Source: Xestospongia muta (lineage: Eukaryota > Porifera > Demospongiae > Haplosclerida > Petrosiidae). From it: a stretch of 64,000 bases of DNA. This document shows, one piece after another, positions 9,447 to 20,719 of this stretch. Below the pieces are notes generated by a model. The model ran no database searches. It saw nothing but the letters and a program-made list of their open reading frames with translations, and was not told the DNA's origin. Position 1 is the stretch's first letter. Every line of letters starts with the position of its first letter. Location of the stretch: positions 2,482,501 through 2,546,500 of the forward strand of contig OY848927.1 of assembly GCA_963693285.1 (NCBI GenBank). The letters are read 5' to 3'. A program made the position numbers and the translations under genes.

Positions 9447-10735
9447 ATGTTTCCTGAAGTTGGAATTGGACTACAGAATCTAGGAAATACATGTTTTGCA
9501 AATGCAACAGTACAATCACTGATTCATTGCCCAGACTTTCACAAACATTTGATATGACATAAAGAAAGTGGTATGCAACTTTAACACTTTTGCCAATTGT
9601 ACATTGAATTGTCTGTCTTTTTTTCAAGAATGCACAGGTATATTTTGCATGGTATGTGTACTAAAAAAACAAAGGAAGAATTGCAAAATAGTAAGTCATA
9701 ATATACAATATTACTATACATGAATGTACAATATTACTATGAATCATCTTTCCTAAGAAATATTACCACACTGGCAGTTTAACAATCAAGAGGATGCACA
9801 TGAACTTCTACTTGATTTTCCTAAGAGCCTTTTCAAATAATAATGTAACAAACAATATTAACATAATGTTTTATGTAGTTCTCAAATAAACATTGGCATT
9901 GAGACTCCAGGTAAATAAATGATTGATATGGTGATCACATAAAAATCCTTTAAAAATACAGTTCAATGTGTAGAATGTAATGCAATAAAATTAACAGAAA
10001 GTTATCAGTCTCACATTCAAATTGATACACAGGTTGGTTAAATTACAACAGTTTGCTGTGTTGAAGTAATTGTTTTCAGAGTGAGAATATACACAAAGGT
10101 ATTAGTGAAACTCACAAAGAAGAAATGTTGTCTCTTGATGATCTTGTATATTGCGAACGATACATTTGGTGCCATTTTTGGACTGATAGAAATATATTCT
10201 CTATTAATACTCAAGCTGCTTTGAAGCATGACATCTCACACCTGCCATCAACACTAATAATTCACATCAGAAGGTAGACAAATTTATAAAATTAGATGAC
10301 TAATGTTACCACTAAATTAAATGTAAGGTTTACCTGGGAGACTACACATGCTAAGAAAGATAGTCACCATGTACATATTACTGAGTCAGTAGAAGTCCAT
10401 GATAAAAAGATGTTGATATCAATTGAAGTTATGTAATGACATAATCACCTTGTTCATATTAGGCAAACACAAAACAATATACTCTGTCCTCCGTTATTGT
10501 GCACATTGGCTCTACCCCACAATCAGGTCATTATGTGACATATGCTCGTACAGCTGAGGGATGGTATGAGTTTGATGATTCATTGGTAAGTTGTTTTTTT
10601 TTAATTCAGTGTCAATATTATGAAATTTCATGCTAGGTGATCTGACACCAACAGACCTAGCAAATGTTTTAACAAAACAAGCATATATTCTATTCTATAC
10701 TGAGGTTTATGGCTGAGGTTTGGACTTTGACATTG
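9447..10735 (+). CDS. Ubiquitin-specific protease-like gene (USP, peptidase C19), several exons
   Basis: Deubiquitinase of the cysteine-protease type. From the ATG at 9447 the frame reads IGLQNLGNTCFANATVQSL, the Cys box with the catalytic Cys in GNTCF. At about 9779-9835 QFNNQEDAHELLLDF gives the QQEDAHE block. At 9950-10035 VQCVECNAIKLTESYQSHIQ supplies a zinc-binding Cys pair. At 10110-10275 comes LSDLDDLVYCERY-like sequence and DISHLPSTLIIHIRR. After a short intron (about 10274-10329, phase-consistent) comes RFTWETTHAKKDSHHVHITE. Then at 10463-10587 YTLSSVIVHIGSTPQSGHYV and GWYEFDDSL form the His box with the catalytic His and Asp, followed by gtaagt. NVLTKQAYILFYTE at about 10665-10715 is the final USP strand. 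Some exon joins could not be closed, so it may be broken. It is followed on the same strand by a Ulp1-like gene and a MULE transposase. Confidence 0.75.
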
Positions 10736-10818
10736 ATCTTGGGTGTATGACATGAGGTGTAAATTATAACATTCCTATCACCACTATTCTGTCTTTTTCA
10801 CATTTGTTACCAATATAG

Positions 10819-10900
10819 GTGAAACATGAAATCAAAAAGAAGCTAAGCTTATCAAATAAGAGAAAACTAACAGCATCCACTCTTCCTACAAAGAAGGGTT
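10819..10900 (+). CDS. Short basic exon after the USP domain
   Basis: After an acceptor-like tatag the plus strand reads VKHEIKKKLSLSNKRKLTAS, a Lys-rich segment of the sort that serves as a nuclear localisation signal. It may be the last exon of the USP gene or the first of the Ulp1-like gene. No transcript evidence is available. Confidence 0.3.
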
Positions 10901-10939
10901 GTTGTTGCTATTAATTACATTTATCACAGTATACTACAT

Positions 10940-11570
10940 GTATTTAGATATGGAGACGTGTTTTCAAATGCAGACACTCACTTCAACAGTTGTGTCAATT
11001 TCTTGGGAGAATGTAAAGCGAACATACAAACAGCAAATTAATGTCAAAGGGACTGATCTCCAACATCTACATCAAGTGTGGGAATCAATTTCAAGTACTG
11101 AATGTTGGCTCAATGACAATGTATGAAATGTAATAGATTACCAATAAAAAAATTTAAATACTATTCCAGATAGTCAATGGCTATATCCTCATAATATGCA
11201 ATACTATCAAGAAGAAAACTGTAAGTAAAGACATAAGAAGAGCTCACATTAACTCCTTATAGGGAGTGAACATACTACCCATTAGTTCTTTTTTTCTGGA
11301 GGCAATAAATGCAAAAGGAATTGACAATATACTTGAAAAGTGGTATAAAAAAGTTAGAACTTCATTACCCATTATTACCAATTGCCTCACTTAAACAGAT
11401 AAAAATGTTTTCAGAATTTGACATGTGGATTATACCTATCAACAGACATGCTCATTGGACAATGATGGTATATAATTTCACAGTCCTTACTTTTAGTGTA
11501 TATGTACTCTAAACAGGTGATTGACTTCAAGAGAAGAATCACACATTACACAGACTCCTATGTCTGTCCT
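10940..11570 (+). CDS. Ulp1/SENP-like cysteine protease gene (peptidase C48), five exon pieces
   Basis: SUMO-type isopeptidase fold. Exon a (about 10940-11120) reads DLQHLHQVWESISSTECWLN and DN, the W-L-N-D entry block of Ulp1. An intron gtatga...ttccag is followed by exon b (11170-11220), IVNGYILIICNTIKKKT, which joins in phase to give WLNDNIVNGYI. Exon c (about 11277-11370) reads LEAINAKGIDNILEKWYKKV. Exon d (11415-11467) reads FDMWIIPINRHAHWTMM with the catalytic His-Trp. Exon e starts at 11517 after ctaaacag and joins in phase to give VIDFKRRITHYTDSY, the block with the catalytic Asp. The block with the catalytic Gln and Cys was not found: the sequence passes into a MULE amino region at about 11575, so the protease is probably truncated. 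Confidence 0.65.
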
Positions 11571-12562
11571 ACCTCCAGTTATTGTTTATAAACCTCAAGG
11601 CTGTCCTTAGTCAGTTGAATCCAACAACATGTGCAATGATGACTTCCTGATATGTCTACATGATGAAGTTTGGCCATCGGAAAATATTATGCATTGACTC
11701 CACCCATGGCACTAATAGCTATAATTTCTCTTTGGTCACATTGGTAGTAGTAGAGGAATTTGGTGAGGGGTACCAGGTGGGTTGGTGTTTATCAAATCGT
11801 GAAGATAAATATGTACTTCACAACTTTTTCACAGCAGTTAAGAAGAGGGTCAGTTCCATAACACCACAATGGTTTATGTCCGATGACGCCAAGCAATTTT
11901 ATAATGCCTTAAGGTCAGTATTTGGTGAAGTCAACAACAAGCTGTTATGTACCTGGCATGTGGATAGGGCATGGCATGAGAAACTCTCTCTGATAAAAGA
12001 CAAACAGACACAGGTAGCAGTGTATCACAACTTGTGTGTTTTACTGGAGGAGAAAGACATACAGAAATTTCAAATACTTCTGACAAAAACAATTCAACAA
12101 CTTCAACTGAATGACAAAACATCCTTATTTGCAGAGTACTTCATCAGAACATACGTAGATAGAAAACAACAGTGGGCACGATGCTACAGACAGGGATTAT
12201 TTACATGAACAGTAGGATCAATAAGAGTTGACAATTGTATCAATACACTGATGAAAATTACAAGAGATAATGCATTCAAACGACTTATAAAACTAACCAA
12301 AGGGAAAAAGACAGAGATTAATTGACATACACAAAAGACATTTAACCAGCAAGGACATGACAGTAGATTCAGTAGAACATGTTGAACATGGAGTATGGGA
12401 TGTGACATCATCACATGGTAATGACAAATACAGGGTGACTATGGAGAATGAGGTATGCCCAGTGAATTATAGACTAAGATGCAATGACTGCAACATATGT
12501 GTACACTCCTACTCCTGTACATGTCAAGACTATAGAGTGCTTGCATGTGACATCATGCACAT
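11570..12562 (+). pseudogene. MULE transposase with SWIM finger
   Basis: PPVIVYKPQG at about 11575-11605 opens the usual MULE lead-in, and after frame changes the open frame from 11660 reads MKFGHRKILCIDSTHGTNSY with the first catalytic Asp, then EEFGEGYQVGWCLSNREDKY, WFMSDDAKQFYNALRSVFGE with the second Asp, and LLCTWHVDRAWHEKLS. RVDNCINTLMKITRDNAFKR continues past the stop at 12206. From 12440 VNYRLRCNDCNICVHSYSCT and CQDYRVLACDIMHI form the SWIM finger (Cys-x-Cys, then Cys-x2-Met-His where Cys-x-His is normal). A segment between RDN and the finger is deleted. It stops exactly at the left inverted repeat of the next transposon, which appears to have inserted here. Confidence 0.75.
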
Positions 12563-12631
12563 TACGTAACCACTTCTGTATGGCAAGAAGCTGTTATATA
12601 GTTGGACTGTTAGAGTAGGTGCTAAAAAAGA

Positions 12632-14364
12632 ATGGTCAATTCCTGCTGTGCCTTCAATTGCACAGCCAGAGACACGAAAGAAAACAGAGATGCAGGCATT
12701 AAGTTCTACGGAATTCCACTTAAGGAGCCCAAACGCACACTGTGGCTGAATCCGATTAAAAGAAAGAAGTTTAACCCGAAAGCCCACTCTGTCATATGCA
12801 GTCAACATTTTATTGGAGGTAAGTTAAATTTTTTTTAGTGTAGCATACCCACAATAATCATGAAAAAAATTACAAACAAAGAATTCTTTCAAGAGTACTG
12901 ACAAGAACAAGAAAAACACTTGCCTATATGATGATGACTAGCTTAGTTTTGGGTGGAGCTGGTCCACCACATGTACAAGCATGGCATTATTTTTATAATT
13001 TTTAACTTCACAGGCCTAAAGAAGAGTGATGATGCACAGTCACCTGCATACATTCCAAGTGTTTTTTCATTTATATCATCTCCACTCAAGAGGAAAGCTA
13101 GCCATGATTTATTGAGGTATAAGGCAATGAAACGAAGGGAGCAATACAAGGCTGAATTAGAACAGGATGAAATGAAGAATTTAACTGAAAGTCATGCTGA
13201 ATGCATGCAACCTACTAATACTGTGAGTATTGGTACACAGACTGATTTGACTATGAATGATATAGCAGCTTTAGAGGAGGATTATCAGTGTAGAATAGAC
13301 GAGCCAGCCAATCAGAAGAAAGTGCAGAAAGGTTATCCATCAGTAGATGACTTTAGTAGAAGTGAGAAAATCCTTCATTTCTACACTGGAATCAGTAGTT
13401 TTACTGTATTAATGGCAATATTTAATCTAGTGAGTGCCGGCATTCCTGACAAAGGGATTTGTAAGCTATCTAAGTTTGAGTATTTTACTTTGGTGTTGAT
13501 GAAACTGAGATTGCATGCCAGCAATTGTGACTTAGCTTTCCGATTTGGTATCAGTGAATCAACAGTATCAAGAATATTTGTTAAATGGATAGAGGCAATG
13601 GATATTAGGTTATCGTTTTTGATTACCTGGCCAGACAGAGAAGCGTTGCAAAGGACAATGCCATTCTGCTTCCGTCCGAATTATGGGTTAAAGGTCACCT
13701 CCATTATAGATTGTTTTGAACTGTTTATTGAGAAACCATCTGATCTTTTTGCTAAGTCGTGCACATGGTCACAGTATAAACACTACAACACTGCAAAGTA
13801 CTTGATAAGCATTACACCACAATGAGTTATCAGCTTTATTTCAAATGGATGGGGTGGTAGGGCTTCTGATAAGTACATTGTTGAAAATTCTGGTATCTGA
13901 ATAATCTACTTCCTGGAGATGTTGTTCTAGCTGACCGAGGGTTTGATGTTGCTGACTCACTTGCATTGTTTGGAGCTACACTAGATATACCAGCATTCAC
14001 TAGAGGACACGATCAATTATCACCAGCTGATGTGGAAGCAACAAGAAAGCTAGCCAATGTTAGAATACATGTTGAGAGAATAATTGGTTCTGTTCATCAA
14101 CGTTATCAAATTCTTTCAGCTACAGGAGTGCTAACAAAAGAATTAGTGTCTTGTAAAACACGCAGTGGTTGTATTATTTTGGACTCTGTCGTTAGAGTAT
14201 GCTGTTCCCTTAACAATGTTGTTGAAGGTGTCGTCCCTTTTATTTATTTATTTAATTTGTATACCATCCATGCATATCATTCTTTGTTTATCAATTTGTA
14301 TAGCTCTAAGCAAAATAATTATAAAAATAATTATATCTTGTTCCACATTTACACTCATCATTAG
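12632..14364 (+). pseudogene. THAP-domain DDE transposase (DDE_Tnp_4 type)
   Basis: Exon 1 (12632-12818) is a THAP domain: MVNSCCAFNCTARDTKEN, a Trp in TLWLNPIKRKKF and Cys-Ser-Gln-His-Phe. A 195-bp intron (gtaagt...cacag) joins in phase to exon 2 at 13014. Exon 2 carries a basic linker, a helix-turn-helix-like block (FRFGISESTVSRIFVKWIEA) and the first catalytic Asp in VTSIIDCFE. A TGA at 13823 and a one-base shift near 13893 interrupt the frame, then PGDVVLADRGFDVADSLALF gives the second Asp and ANVRIHVERIIGSVHQRYQI the Glu. The frame is otherwise complete to about 14240; the last part to 14364 is probably read-through. Two small lesions make this copy inactive, but recently so. Confidence 0.85.
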
Positions 14365-14459
14365 CACCAAAAGTAACGTAGAGAGATAAAACTGAAAGGA
14401 AAGAGATGAAAAGAGTGATGTAGGTAAGTCCTTTGTAAAGTAATAAAGTAAAGGGTTAA

Positions 14460-16359
14460 TTATTTTGAAGTGGACTTCCTGCCATTATACTTCATGGCAT
14501 TACATGTAGGACAGAACCATTTCCCATGTGGAATAGTAGAGACCGTCATCCCTACACACTGCAAGTGAAACCATTTGATATGGCATGATTTATTGTCACA
14601 GCCAACCATTTCCCCCCCTTTTTCTTCTTTGCAGTAGCACCATCTTCCATGATCTTCCTCTTGTTGCTGTTCCTGTCCTTGAGAAATAGTAGTTTGCTTT
14701 CGTGTATACCACTTTCCCATCAGTTCTGGTAGCACACACATTCTCCAAAATTTAGTGGCAACAGGCATTGCTGACTGGATAAGGGAATCATCTTGATTTA
14801 TTTGATCTACAAACAGTTCACTGTTTGACCAAACAATGAAGTCACAATAGCGTCTCTTGGTGACAAAAAGTTGTAACTGGCATTGATAATAATATGCATG
14901 GTTACAGTCAAGACTTAAAGTACCATCAGGTTGCTTCTTTAAGCAGAAACTGCACAAACGATCAGCTGTACTTTCAAATGATGCTTTCTGACAGCACAAA
15001 GGACATTTTATTTCTACAAGTCCTTGCCCACAGCATTTGCAATCAACAAAAGCATCAGGAGAAGCACCCAAAAAGGGGTGTTCAACACTAACGTAGAAGC
15101 CACATTGAGATACAATTAGACCGTGATGGGCTTGGGCATTTTTTGCTTTATATGATTGAAGAGCTTCCATTTCATGCTCACAACCCCATTTAGTAGCTTC
15201 ATTTGAAAAACCTTGCACATCTGGGTAGCAAATACTACTGAGCAATGACAGAGATGGTTTATGGGGGTCTGTGTGAATTACCTGCCTAAATCTAGAAGCA
15301 GTTATTCTTCCAGCTCTATAACGAAACCATTGTTTGGATCTTGATTGATCGATGGTCATCTGAGCTAGTTGTTCAACATTATCTTCAGTTATCTCCTCCA
15401 TTGTGAAATCAGCAGCCATTTCCATTAACTCTGTATAACTTTTGGTTAAATTAGTTGGATCGTAAATGCTTGGCAGAAGTTGTGGAAGATGGTCACTCAT
15501 TGTAACAAATTGCTCATTATATGGCTTTATCAGAGATAAAACCGAAGGCATTTTGTTCTTTTCTTTTGCTATTTCTTTGAAGACATTTTCCTTCTCTAGG
15601 TTTGTTGGGGTTTGAATACAGTTGGCAGCTGCACTACTTTGTTGTGACTGCTGATTCGAGGCAGTCATCATTGTGGAACCGTCTCTTTTTGGCAATTTTT
15701 TAGGGGTACTGAAATTAGTTTGTCTCAGTTCTAAAAATGGAATGTTTTCCTTTGGTGTTGGCATAAGCCAAATATTTCCCTTTGAAGTACACGTGGCACT
15801 CATGTTTACACGGACAGCAGCTTCTACCCAATGAAGAACAGCTCCTATGTGAGAACATGTCTTAGCTAGTCCAGCCATGCACGTACAATGAGCCACTATG
15901 ACAGCCCCACTTCGCTTAATTAATAACCATGGATGCAGTGGAGGCTTGCTCGAGGCATAGCTGTGCCTCACTTTACCCAAAATCAAGATGATTTCTTCCT
16001 CAGAGTATGTCTTCCACTCAACTTCCAGCACCCAACCACTGGTAAAGTACTTGTAGCTCTGTAAGCTTTTGTAATTCTTCACCTCCTCTGACGTTACAAA
16101 ACTAGTGTGAAGAAGGTAGAACACAATATCTGGGTAGCTATAATGACAATTAAAACATAATATTGATGGTAATGAAGATCTCACAAGACAGAGCCACTTA
16201 CCCTAGTGTTGGCAACTGAGCCATGTCCTTGGTGAACTCATTCTTCTTCATTGTATAAGGATCCTCATTTCTTATACAAGCTATTTTGTCGCAATATCTT
16301 GCCTTCATTTTGCCATCTAGCCTATAGAAGTAGTCTGAGTACGGTGCAGCTTGTGTCAT
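14460..16359 (-). CDS. SWIM-YqaJ nuclease-PHD protein, intact two-exon gene
   Basis: Exon 1 is 16359-16202 and exon 2 is 16137-14460; the intron (gtaagt...attatag, 64 bp) joins in phase, giving about 611 residues starting MTQAAPYSDYFYRLDGK. Residues 137-149 form a SWIM finger (HCTCMAG...CSHIG). Residues about 315-505 are a YqaJ/lambda-exonuclease-like domain: RSKQWFRYRAGRITASRF, Glu in WGCEHEME, Asp414 in GASPDAF and Glu428-x-Lys430 in GLVEIKCP, then YYYQCQLQLFVT. Residues about 552-598 are a PHD finger of the ING type (WCYCKEEKGGEMVGCD, ... WFHLQCVGM ... KWFCPTC), which in ING proteins reads methylated histone H3. All catalytic and zinc ligands are present and there are no stops. It lies convergent to the THAP transposase inside one pair of inverted repeats. 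Confidence 0.9.
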
Positions 16360-16455
16360 TCTTTTTTTTACAAACTCAGGCCAAGGTGTAGCTGTCTAGC
16401 TGAATAGAGAAACGTGGGCAGCTGAACTTTGCCATACGGAAGTATCGTGACGTCA

Positions 16456-16860
16456 TATTTGTGACGTCAATGCAAGCGCTATATACTACAATAGGGAACA
16501 TTTGTAAACACATTCATTTAACGGTACAGTTTCAACAATGCAACATATGTAAATATTGATAACACACCAACTACTGCATGGATCTGCTTGAATTGCAATA
16601 AAATAAAGTCAATTAAAATAGAAGAATGACTACACTAGATACGTGTAATTATTAATTGTTACCCCGCCCATTGTTTATTTTAAGTTGCTATGAATGTATA
16701 ATATACTCATTCCTGTGGAAACATTCCTATAGAAACATTCCTGTCTTTAGCCGCTTCTCTCAAACCGTACAAACGATTAATTTAGTAGGTGTGGTTTGTA
16801 GTAGATTAATTAAAACCACACCTGATTACACGTGTCTTAGAAGCCATTGAGTAATGCGCT
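16456..16860. other. Non-coding flank with two CRE-like palindromes
   Basis: TGACGTCA occurs twice, at 16448-16455 and 16462-16469, the first at the edge of the inverted repeat. The rest is AT-rich with no supported frame (the frame at 16656-16850 has no recognisable content). Confidence 0.4.
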
Positions 16861-16867
16861 CATAACT

Positions 16868-18829
16868 ATGTCGCTCTTTAAATACTTTAAGAGTGTGAGA
16901 GTAGAGGATACTACTACAACAGGTAAAAAAATTAGCAACAAATTAAAATAAGGTAATTATAAAAAATTAACTGTAATATTAGATGATATGACAAGCAGCA
17001 GCACTCATGAAGATCCCGGTAGTGCCAGTAAGACTGATCCTGATGATGAGACAGAGAGTATTGATCCTCCTATGGCTAAGCACCCAGCTATTACTATAGA
17101 TAGCACAAAGAGGCTGTAGTTAGATCTGAGGATTTTTGTAAGGTCATGTCACATCAACAGCCAGATATACAAAGTTGACTTAGTCAAGCCATGGCTGACC
17201 AGATTGCTTCAAATCGACAGAAGCTTACATCTATTTTTAAGACAATTGTGTTCTGTGGACGTCAGAACATAGCATTACTTGGTCACCGTGACAATATCAC
17301 AGATATCGATTGAGATCTATCAGACACTAAGAACCATGCCAATTTTTGGGCCCTTCTAAATTTTAGGGTTGATTCAGGTGACACAGTACTTGGAGAACAT
17401 CTTGGTAAAGCTGGAAGGAATGCCACCTACACATCTTCCACTATTCAGAACCAGATGATTCTAACAGATTAGGTCAGGGGGAAGATTATCAGGAAGGTTC
17501 ATGTAGCAAAGTGCTTCACATTGATAGCAGATGAGGTCACTGATGCATCCAACAAAGAGATTTTAAGTCTTGTTTTGAGATATGTAAACCCTGATACTCT
17601 TCTTGTTCGAAAGACTTAGTTGATCACTGTTACAACCTTGACCTATCCAACTTGCAGAGTCAAGTGTACGATGGAGCTGGTTAACATGGCTGGATGTGTT
17701 AATGGTACAGCAACTCTCATTACAAATGAGTATCCTCAGGCACTGTATCTTCACTGTGCTTCACACTGCCTTAATCTTGCTGTAGTAAAATAATTCAAAG
17801 TTACCAGTGTTCATAACATGATGAATGTGGTAGAGAGGGTTTACCATTTTTTGCTGCACATCCAAAACGATGAAGAGCATTTGGAGACTCATATCTGAGA
17901 CCTAACCTGCATCAACTATTCACAATTTAAAAGACCTTTGCCGTACTAGATGGGTTTAATGAATTGATGCTCTCTCTGTCTTCTGCTGTCTTTACCAAGC
18001 AACTGTTGTTTGCATGGAGAGTATTGCAATGTTGGGCCAGGTTTATGGACAGCAGACACACTCACTGATGCTAGGAGCCTTCAACTTGCTCTCACCACAA
18101 CAGATTTCCTTTGTGCACTGGTTATCACAAACTCCGTGTCTCCTATATCTACATGCCTTGACAGTAAATCTTCAGGCAGAAACTATCGACATTGTAAGTG
18201 CTGTAAAAGAGATAGATACTGTCATAGCAACACTCCAGAACGTTAGAGATAACACCAATACTTACCACTCAGAGTGGTTTAGCACAGTGGAGAAGATGTG
18301 TGTTGTTGTTGTTACTGAACCTTCACTTCCATGGAGATGTGGTCATCAAACACATTGAAGCAATGTTCCTGGTGATTCTCCATCTCAATACTACAATTGA
18401 TCCATCTCTATCCCTGTACTTGACCACCTACTCTCTGAGATGAGGTCACACTTTATCTCTCACCAGAAAACTGCTTTGTTGGGGTTGTCCATTGTGCTAT
18501 CGGTTATGGTGACCATGTCAGTGGAGGAGTTCACGGCTAATGCTAATAAACTCACTGACTTTTACAAATATGATCTTCCATTTCAACAGTGCTTCCACAG
18601 TGAGTTAGATTGCTGGAAGTTAAAATGGAAGCAGCATCTAACTGAACATGGACACTGTAGTTTACCATCTAGTCCTACCACTGCTTTCAAACAAGCTACT
18701 TCCGTGTACCCAAACATCAGAGTATTAGTAACCATTTTATGTACTCTACCAGTTACTAGTTGCTCAGCAGAAAGATTTTTAGTCTACTTAAGAAACCTTG
18801 ATCCTGCCATATTTCCAACATTTTCTTAG
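16868..18829 (+). pseudogene. hAT-type transposase, ZMYM1-like (DUF4371 plus dimerisation region)
   Basis: From the ATG at 16868 (MSLFKYFKSVRVEDTTTT) an intron of about 60 bp ends at tattag and joins in phase to DDMTSSSTHEDPGSASK. The body reads, over several frames and stops, FCGRQNIALLGHRDN, NHANFWALLNFRVDSGDTVL, GEHLGKAGRNATYTSSTIQN, CFTLIADEVTDASNKEILSL, ALYLHCASHCLNLAVVK, LTDARSLQLALTTTDFL and finally CTLPVTSCSAERFL. This is the order of DUF4371 and the hAT carboxyl dimerisation block in ZMYM1-like transposases. At least six in-frame stops are visible (for example after STKRL and in ILTD-VRG), so it is a pseudogene. Terminal repeats were not found. Confidence 0.8.
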
Positions 18830-18962
18830 CTGTACCAAGAAAAAGATTATGCATAGGATCTATTGCTAGCATTTGAATAGGATCAAAGTAAGAAAGCTTG
18901 AGTAAAGATCAATAGCGACATCCAAACAAATTTTCCAATTGATCTTTTTTTGTTGAGTATCA

Positions 18963-19560
18963 GCCTGAAGTGTCAATTGAGCATTTGATAATGTTCTTGA
19001 ATTGTCCTTTTAGACCATAATGATCTTTCAAAGCCCGAATTATCCATCTGACCAGGTTTACCTGGAAACTCCTTAAAGCATTTCCAGCAGCCACGTTTGG
19101 TGGCATGTGACAGGAATCCACAAATTTTCCTAGCAGCTGGTAGGTCACATGCAACAGATAAAAGTAGACACCTTATAGGGAATTCAGATGTTGAAATTGA
19201 TGAAGAAACTGTCATAGGTACTCCAATCTGTAGTTCAACTAGCTCAGAAACAAGTGGGTCTAAGAATGAATTCATGTGTTGTTTAGTTTCATGAGGTCTA
19301 GGTAATATTCTGACAGTTAAAACATTCTCCTTTTTGAAACAATGTGAACGTGGTAAGTTCATAATTGTCAGGTGTAATACACTCATTGAGTACATGAGAT
19401 GCTTGAATGGTCTAAACCAATCTACGTTAAGCATAAAAGCAATCATGTTTGAACTATTTCCATATTTCACAATCATAAACATCGGTTAAGGAAGCAGTGT
19501 TGTGACGATTGATTGAAACCAGGGCAAAGAAGCATTTCTTGAATATATTCCTATGAAGGG
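18963..19560 (-). pseudogene. Tnp2-like (EnSpm/CACTA) transposase fragment
   Basis: The 169-codon frame at 18973-19482 reads IAFMLNVDWFRPFKHLMYSM, LTIMNLPRSHCFKKENVLTV, ILPRPHETKQHMNSFLDPLV, LLLSVACDLPAARKICGFLS and HATKRGCWKCFKEFPGKPGQ. These are the conserved blocks of the Transposase_21/Tnp2 family: N-D/V-DWFQP, N-L-P, G-P-x-E-P, D-x-PA-x-R-K-x-x-GF and the Cys-x2-Cys after it. A short block upstream (LTDVYDCEIWNS at about 19483-19510) is the usual lead-in. The rest of the transposase is missing on both sides. Inserted between an hAT pseudogene and a gypsy element. Confidence 0.75.
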
Positions 19561-19627
19561 TAATAGCAATACAGTTTTAATGGATAAAAAATATGCTTGC
19601 CTGATGAAAAAAATATGGTCTTTAACA

Positions 19628-19863
19628 AGGAAGTGTAGTGCATGTACTGTATTACTTTATCTCTAAGATTGTTCATTTCTATTGTATTACATATCTCTAA
19701 ATTGTTTATTTATTTGTGTGATCATTGCTTCTAGAACATTCTGTCATCTTGCTAATCTTGCTATATATAACACAACGTGTATGTATTTTGATTCATTCTC
19801 GTTGTAAGAAAAATATATCATTGTTGAACTGAGACTTGAACTCTAGGTGTCAGAAGTGGGATG
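19628..19863 (+). repeat. Candidate 5' LTR and primer-binding site
   Basis: Sequence starting tgtagtgcatgtactg and ending before ggtgtcagaagtggg, with a TATA-rich stretch (ctatatataac near 19761) as a possible promoter. The primer-site-like sequence directly before gag is of the type seen in many gypsy elements. With no second LTR to compare, the boundaries are a guess. Confidence 0.35.
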
Positions 19864-20382
19864 GCTACTTTTGACTTACCCCTTCTAGAAATTACTGTTA
19901 AAGAGTTCCCCTGAGCATGGACTTGATTCGAAATTGTATCTGCTGCAAAGGAATGGAAGGATGAGAAACAAGCATTGATCCTGCCAATGCTATTGCAAGG
20001 GAAACTAGTAGACTACTATGTTGACCTGGATGCAACAACTAAAGCTGACCTGAAGCTACTAAAGACGGCACTTATGAAGAAAGCTGGCCTGGCTTATGAC
20101 CCACTAACACCAGGGAAGCTGTTCATTCCTTGTTGCCAGTGTTCAGGTGAAAAAGCTACAGATTTTTCTGATCACTTGAAGTTATTTGACCTCTGGTATT
20201 CTGCTACAATGTTTCCTAAGAGGATTGGTGCCCCCCATAAGCCACCAAATTTTGCTGCGCAGACAGCCTACAACCTTCAAGCAAGCAGTTGAGAACGCGA
20301 AGGAGGTAGAATATGCACTAAAGTTCGAAACAAAACCCACTGAACCTGTGACGAAAGACATCAGCATGATCAATAAGATGTA
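19861..20382 (+). pseudogene. Ty3/gypsy gag fragment
   Basis: Frames read DLPLLEITVKEFP, EWKDEKQALILPMLLQGKLV, DYYVDLDATTKADLKLLKTA, FSDHLKLFDLW, then in another frame TFKQAVENAKEVEYALKFET. The block with LQGKLVDYY and the following helix is typical of gypsy gag capsid. No zinc knuckle is seen. Frame changes near 20200 and stops mark it as dead. Confidence 0.55.
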
Positions 20383-20719
20383 ACCTATTGACGACCCAAA
20401 GCTGGGCATTCAATTACAACAGGCCTTAGATCATATGACAAAGTGTCTAGAGGCCCTTGAAACAAGATTGCAGCCTATTTTGCTGTCCGTGACCATAACC
20501 CTCTGTGAAAGTGCCAAAGCAACAACTGTGTAAAGTATGCTTTGATAGTGGACTACTATCATCACGCCTGTTGGGAGTGAGGCCAGTTTTAACACTTTCA
20601 ATGTGACTGCTCCCAGTTAAACTATGACTGGCCAACCTGATCAGTGGGCAGCTGGCCAAGGAAGTAGCTTATATCCACTGACCTACCCAAGCCACTGGCA
20701 GCATTAATGCTATATTCTA

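Larger units (their letters stand above)
12564..16455. mobile_element. ISL2EU-like two-gene DNA transposon
   Basis: The ends carry inverted repeats: acttctgtatggcaa at 12572-12586 matches the reverse complement of 16429-16443 with one mismatch, and weaker matches extend outward (acgt at both ends) to about 12564 and 16455. Inside are a THAP-DDE transposase on the plus strand and a SWIM-YqaJ-PHD gene on the minus strand, convergent, with about 100 bp between them. As I recall, ISL2EU transposons are described with a transposase plus a YqaJ-type exonuclease, and that is the basis for the name. The left end abuts the SWIM codons of a MULE gene. The exact target duplication could not be fixed. 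Confidence 0.65.
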
